From positions 17,963,832 through 18,027,831 of the forward strand of contig CM018036.1 of NCBI GenBank assembly GCA_008638375.1: a DNA stretch of 64,000 nt, in the 5' to 3' direction. The position numbers and the translations under genes were made by a program. Of the stretch, positions 59,640 through 64,000 are shown piece by piece (within the stretch, counting starts at the first letter, position 1; the number at the start of each line of letters is the position of its first letter). The notes under the pieces were generated by a model, which had not been told where the DNA came from, did not search any database, and worked only from the letters and a program-made list of their open reading frames with translations. The stretch comes from Nyssa sinensis. Lineage: Eukaryota; Streptophyta; Magnoliopsida; Cornales; Nyssaceae.

Positions 59640-61790
59640 CTCTAGTTTTTAGATTCTCTTCCAATCTTATCGGAACTAATCCTATGTGATCTTAAATTTA
59701 TGTATTTTTCAATAGATTTGATATATCATTATTAAAGTACCTTTCTAATAATACTTGGTTACATGGATTATATCATACTAAAAAAATGAGTTATATTATT
59801 TAGAATAAAATATTATTAAAGAGATATATTACTACGTCACTGTACCAAACTCAAATTTTTCTCTAAATTTAGAGTTTAGTCGAACAAGTACGTACCATAT
59901 TGATTCAATTTTTAAAATTCTATCTCAATGTTATTTTTCAAATTCGGACTTCTTATGAGTTGGGAATTTTTGTCTTTAACTAAGAGTTATTTTTCTTTTT
60001 TTTTATTGAAAGAAGTGATGGATATTACAATAAAAAATATGGCCCAATTTAACAATATTACATAAACTATTAAATTCAGGAACCTCTCAAATATCGGTCC
60101 TGGATCGATAATCAGCTTAATTTATGACTGAATAAAAATAATACTCACAATCTTTTAATAAAAGAAGTGAGACTTGAACCCACAATTTTTCTCTAATAAA
60201 TAAACTATTGTGACTAACTGAACTAACCCTAATTGGTTAAGAGTTATCTTTCTATACGAGCATATTGCTTTAATTTTTGTAAAGAAATGCTTTTTACTTG
60301 AAATAAATTAAAAATTACATGATTTTAAATTTTTTCTATTCTAAAGTACATAAAACTCCATAAATTTACGTAGTTATCATCACATTGCACGAGTTAGTAA
60401 TTAGCTGTCATCTTCTCAGTACCAATAAATTCAAGGCACGCCCAGTAAGAAAAAAAATTGCAATCAACCATGGAAAAAGGCTAGATATTTAAGAAAATAT
60501 TATATATCCTCAAATTTTTTTTTTTTGTCAGCTGAGTAGTGTCTAATTATTAATTCATAATTTCTCTTAAAAAGAAGGTCATGAGTTTCATTCATTCACT
60601 TTATTAAAAAAGATGTTTACTTTTTTCTTCCTATTATGAGTTAAGTAGGTCTTCACTGTTTATATTCGTAAGACTCCTACACTCGTTAGATAGTTAAATA
60701 ATTGTTAGATTTTCTTAAATTTAGAGACTCATATAGACTTCTAAAAAAATAATTATTATACACTATTTATTCAGATGTAGAATAAGTTGCTGAGGCATTT
60801 GAATAGCGCTCCAAGTTCTATATTTAAGTACTAGTAAATGCAAAGTTAGTCAGTTTTTTAGAGTGAAAATCCTATCTTGACTCAAAACGGCCAGACGAAC
60901 AATACTCATCACTTTGTTAGGATCAAAAGAGTTTTTCGGCATTCTAATTTTCTAAAAAACTCAAATTTTTATTATCTTCAATTTTTTTTTTTGAAATTTT
61001 CTAATTTTTTAATTGTAATAGGTCTAGCATAAAGAAAGTAAATTCCTATTAAGATTAGTGGTATTCTTAATTTATAAATATGATATAAAGCTATCTTTAT
61101 TTTCAAAATTTGAGAGTTTCTCTCATTTTAGATCGGGAGCCTCTTATTTTTTTATTATCAAGAAATTTCACATGTTTGATTTTCCATCACATTTTCTTAC
61201 TGTGTTACATTTCATAGAAAAACAAAAAACAAAAAAACTGAATTCTAATCTCCATTTATTTCCAAAATTATGATGAAATGACACAATACATTACAGATAC
61301 AAATGAGAATACAGATTGAGATTTTTTATGACACGCCCAACAACCAAAGTCTCCTTGCATTTTTGCTATTCTCTTGATCCTTAGAAGTCGGAACTCCTTG
61401 CCATTCATTAATGATTTCCGCCGCAGCAGCCTTCAAAGATTAGGCAGAAAATATGGTCCCATATCATGTGAATGAGACCAGGCTATGTGCATGCCAACTA
61501 TGGTAGTCTCAAGCTGCCGACCCATGGCTGATGGCAACAGTGCCGTATGGAAATAAAGAAGCCATGACTCAAGCTAGAGGAAGATTCAGAGAAAAGGAAA
61601 TCATGATACATGTGACCCAAAGCTAAAAAATGGAATTGAAGGGATGACAGATATAATAAAAAACAATTGAAAGAAACCAACAAAAAAATTCAAGACTTTT
61701 CATGGTGTTACATTTACATATGCAGCTGCAAGCAAAACATTACTATGCCTGATAGTACAAAATGACAGTGTATATACGTGTGTGTGTGTA
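59640..61790 (+). repeat. Segmental duplicate, right copy
   Basis: Partner of 52,800-53,780, lengthened by DNA at about 59,700-60,340 and by an LTR fragment at 60,775-61,240. Matching blocks include AATCTTATCGGAACTAATCC near 59,663, AAAACTCCATAAATTTACGT near 60,352, GCAGAAAATATGGTCCCAT at 61,443 and CAGCTGCAAGCAAAACATTA near 61,722. Confidence 0.72.
60775..61240 (+). mobile_element. LTR fragment, same family as 14,465-15,030
   Basis: It starts near TGTAGAATAAGTTGCTGAGG and shares CAATACTCATCACTTTGTTA with 13,660-13,690. Its second half aligns with 14,780-14,985. It lies inside the right segmental duplicate, so it inserted after that duplication. The exact ends were not fixed. Confidence 0.5.
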
Positions 61791-61876
61791 TATATATATA
61801 TAGTCACGTTATAATCATGACAATGCGTGATGGTGGTTTTTTTTTCTTCTTTTACAGTGATCTAGTCATTGGAAAC

Positions 61877-62071
61877 TGTGAGTCAATTAAACCAAATTAG
61901 TATATTTTTAATAGGATTCTTAATGTTGAGTCTTTGTATTAGTAGGATTTGATATGTTTTATCCTAATAGGATTAGGAGTCTCTATCCTAGTAGAAATAG
62001 TATTATTAGTTTGAATAGGATAAGAAGTTCTAATTGTATTAGGATTAGATTTTATATAATCTCTCTCTCTC

Positions 62072-62107
<36 letters not shown>

Positions 62108-62303
62108 GGCACTGTGAGCCGGTGTGTAGGTGTGTATTGGGTTCCAAAGTTCTACCATGCCATGTTAAAAAAAGTTTGATACTTGATTGAGTTCCTTTTT
62201 AATAAAATAATATTTTTTTTCTATACTCTAAGGTTGCTATGATTTAATCAAACAATATTCTTGCTTTGTTTGGTTCGGATCTATAAAAAAATTTATAGAT
62301 TCA
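61877..62303 (+). repeat. LTR of a Ty1/copia element (5' LTR, approximate)
   Basis: From TGTGAGTCAATTAAACC to GATTCA, directly before the primer site TTGGCATGAGAGC (62,308-62,320), a variant of the initiator-tRNA-Met site TTGGTATCAGAGC. A TATA-like TTTTATATAATC is at about 62,050, followed by a (TC)n(AT)n(GT)n run at 62,061-62,107. Confidence 0.55.
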
Positions 62304-62335
62304 AGAATTGGCATGAGAGCCTAATTTCTTAGTTT

Positions 62336-62804
62336 ATGAAAATGTCTTCACTTATATATACGGTTTACAAATTTGATGAAAAATCTTCGTTTCATATTTG
62401 GGAAAGTGCGATGATGACCTTTTTTAATTCAAGTGGTTTGACGATAAAGTTTATTAAGGAAGAGCTTGCAGAAGATGTGGATGAGCAAACAAGACGAGTA
62501 CACTTCAAAACTTTAAATTGCATTCATCAAGTATTAGATATTTCTGTTCTTAGTAAAATTTCCCATGTTCAGTCTATGAAACAAGCATGGGATATTCTTA
62601 AAAAAATATATGTTGGTGTTGATAAGGTGAAAAAAGTTAGATTACAAAAATTGTATAGAGATTTTGAGTTGTTGCAGATAAAAAAATCAGAAACTATTTC
62701 TGATTATTTTTCGTGGACCGCGGCACTTGTTAATGAGATGAGGACTAATGGTGAACAAATAGAAGACCGTCAAATAGTTGAAAAAATTATTCGAAGCTTG
62801 ACAT
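62336..62804 (+). pseudogene. Ty1/copia gag (UBN2 family), cut by an inverted LTR insertion
   Basis: The ATG at 62,336 follows the primer site by 15 bp. The frame has the copia gag (UBN2/gag_pre-integrs-type) pattern: YKFDEKSSFHIWESAMMTFF at the start, then MKQAWDILKKIYVGVDKVKK, VRLQKLYRDFELLQIKKSET, LVNEMRTNGEQIEDRQIVEK and IIRSLTL. At 62,805 the frame enters foreign DNA, the inverted 3-kb-family LTR, and runs on by chance to a stop at 62,878. About 156 codons of real gag remain. The gag part has no internal stop, so the interruption may be fairly recent. Confidence 0.82.
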
Positions 62805-64000
62805 TGTCAAGCCCCGAATTCCAGCGAACCCGTGGCGCGAGTAACGAGACAAAGGAAAATAAAATAATAAAGAAATAAAGTACAATCAAAGACATTCCAA
62901 ACACTAACCAAACTCCCTATTCTGTACAATCTATACGGCCTTGCCCCTTGTTTTCATAATAAACCAGGTGTTTGACACACTTGACAATCCTTCAATTTTT
63001 CAAAAAATTTTAACAGAACCTCCTTTGTTTTTCGAGCCTTTTTCCCCTGATAATCACAATACATCATATGTATATTCAAACACGCCACAATCCATCCTCA
63101 CTTGATGGCCACAATTCATGAAAATTAAACACACATTATTTTCCTTTAACATATATACATATAAGATATACTCAATAGTTATCTCCTACATACTGTTTGG
63201 GCTTAAGCCCTTATATTACAAAAGTATACCCCAAGGGCCAAATACTCTTCCAAATTCATTTCCTCTCCTTTCTCTAAGACTTCATCAAGTCCCACGTACT
63301 AGAGCTTTATCTGAAACCTGTGCCCACGAATGGGTCAGCGCCAACATGCTGGTATGATATAATACTAATGCAAGAAACAAAATTAAGGACGTGGCATGTG
63401 CAAGTGTACATTTATCTCTACATGTCATGCAATGTCATCCATACAATGCATGATCAATATGCATGACGCACCCATGCAAACTCTATGTCACACCCATGTC
63501 TCACTTTACGGTTCGTCCCCGATGGCCTGAGTACCATGGCCGATTTTGGGTTTTTCACCACAGGATCTACACCCTCATAATGCATAGCACCATGTGCTCA
63601 ACTCACACTATGCTTTCAAGGAATCACACTATGCCAATATGCCCTGATTCCACCATGCAATGCCACAATCTCAACAAAACATTTCTTGCCAACACATGCA
63701 GTATGCTTCAAATAATGCAACATATTTAAAGCAACAATATCATTTGAATCTCAAAACTTCTTCCACAAGCCTGTATGCTATAAGCAGTCAAATTAAACAC
63801 ATGCTCGATTCACACATTCACAATCTCATCACTATACAAAGAACACATGATTCCATAAAGCACCCCCATACATGAAACTATCACACTTTCCAAAACACAT
63901 GATATATCAACACGGATGTAAGCCAAACATAATAATCCAAACACAGAGGTAAGATCCATCTTCATTACAGCAACAAATCACCAAATAATTTAAAACACAT
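62805..64000 (-). mobile_element. Inverted copy of the 3-kb LTR family, running past the window edge
   Basis: It starts TGTCAAGCCCCGAATTCC, matching the inverted end of the solo LTR at 58,131 (TGTCACGCCCCGAATTTC). It stays similar inward: GGGCTTAAGCCCTTA near 63,200, GGACGTGGCATGTGCAAGTG near 63,388, and CGATTTTGGGTTTTTCACC near 63,541 opposite 57,550. The copy is diverged from the solo LTR. Whether a whole element or another solo LTR lies here cannot be seen. Confidence 0.8.

Noticed and set aside
60165..60240. tRNA-like text (GAGACTTGAACCCACAA)
   Set aside because: No cloverleaf can be drawn around it; such text is common in old plant dispersed repeats.
1..64000. CRISPR arrays, prokaryotic operons, rRNA genes
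   Set aside because: None seen; the regular repeats here are transposon-borne tandem arrays without spacers, and the DNA is clearly plant nuclear.

Overview
This is a stretch of nuclear plant DNA, most likely from a eudicot. Coding exons are short and separated by AT-rich introns with GT..AG borders. There are long (AT)n runs, an ankyrin/PGG membrane-protein family typical of land plants, and a dense load of plant transposon families. I cannot name the species. I recognise one apparently intact host gene. Almost everything else is decayed or nested mobile DNA.

Left part (1-16.5 kb): two tandem minus-strand copies of an ankyrin-repeat gene with a C-terminal PGG membrane domain (ACD6/ITN1-like). 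The right copy (coding exons 13,122 down to 9,635) splices into an open frame of 584 codons. The left copy (5,840 down to 234) keeps the same five-exon structure but carries four frameshifting indels, so it is a pseudogene. LINE fragments, a Tourist-like MITE, a (TTAGGG)7 tract and a local duplication that left an orphan first exon lie in and around the pair.

Middle (17-41 kb): a duplicated repeat block is followed by a two-LTR Ty3/gypsy element of Tat type on the minus strand (20,707-40,219; both LTRs 528 bp; flanks CAACA/CAACC). It has a PBS, decayed gag and pol with an internal deletion, a 60-bp tandem array after pol, an antisense ORF with its own TATA box and a 16-nt C/G polypurine tract. 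A CACTA transposon of 11,409 bp (22,433-33,841; target duplication TGT) sits inside its 3' region. The CACTA element carries decayed TNP2-like and En/Spm-type second genes, a 13-copy array of ~161 bp, and palindromic GCGTCGCTAA subterminal repeats at both ends.

Right part (41-64 kb): AT-rich DNA with no host gene I can recognise. It holds a perfect 73-bp duplication joined by a 20-bp-stem hairpin, a decayed LTR element with a duplicated tRNA-Met-type primer site, a 674-bp solo LTR related to the Tat LTR (duplication CTATC), and a 3,012-bp solo LTR (duplication TAGTA). A Ty1/copia gag at the right edge is cut by an inverted copy of that 3-kb LTR family. Two ~1-2 kb blocks on either side of the solo LTRs are old direct duplicates.

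I found no convincing new host system. The most unusual material is the antisense gene and tandem array inside the Tat element, the CACTA repeat architecture, and the hairpin-linked duplication.
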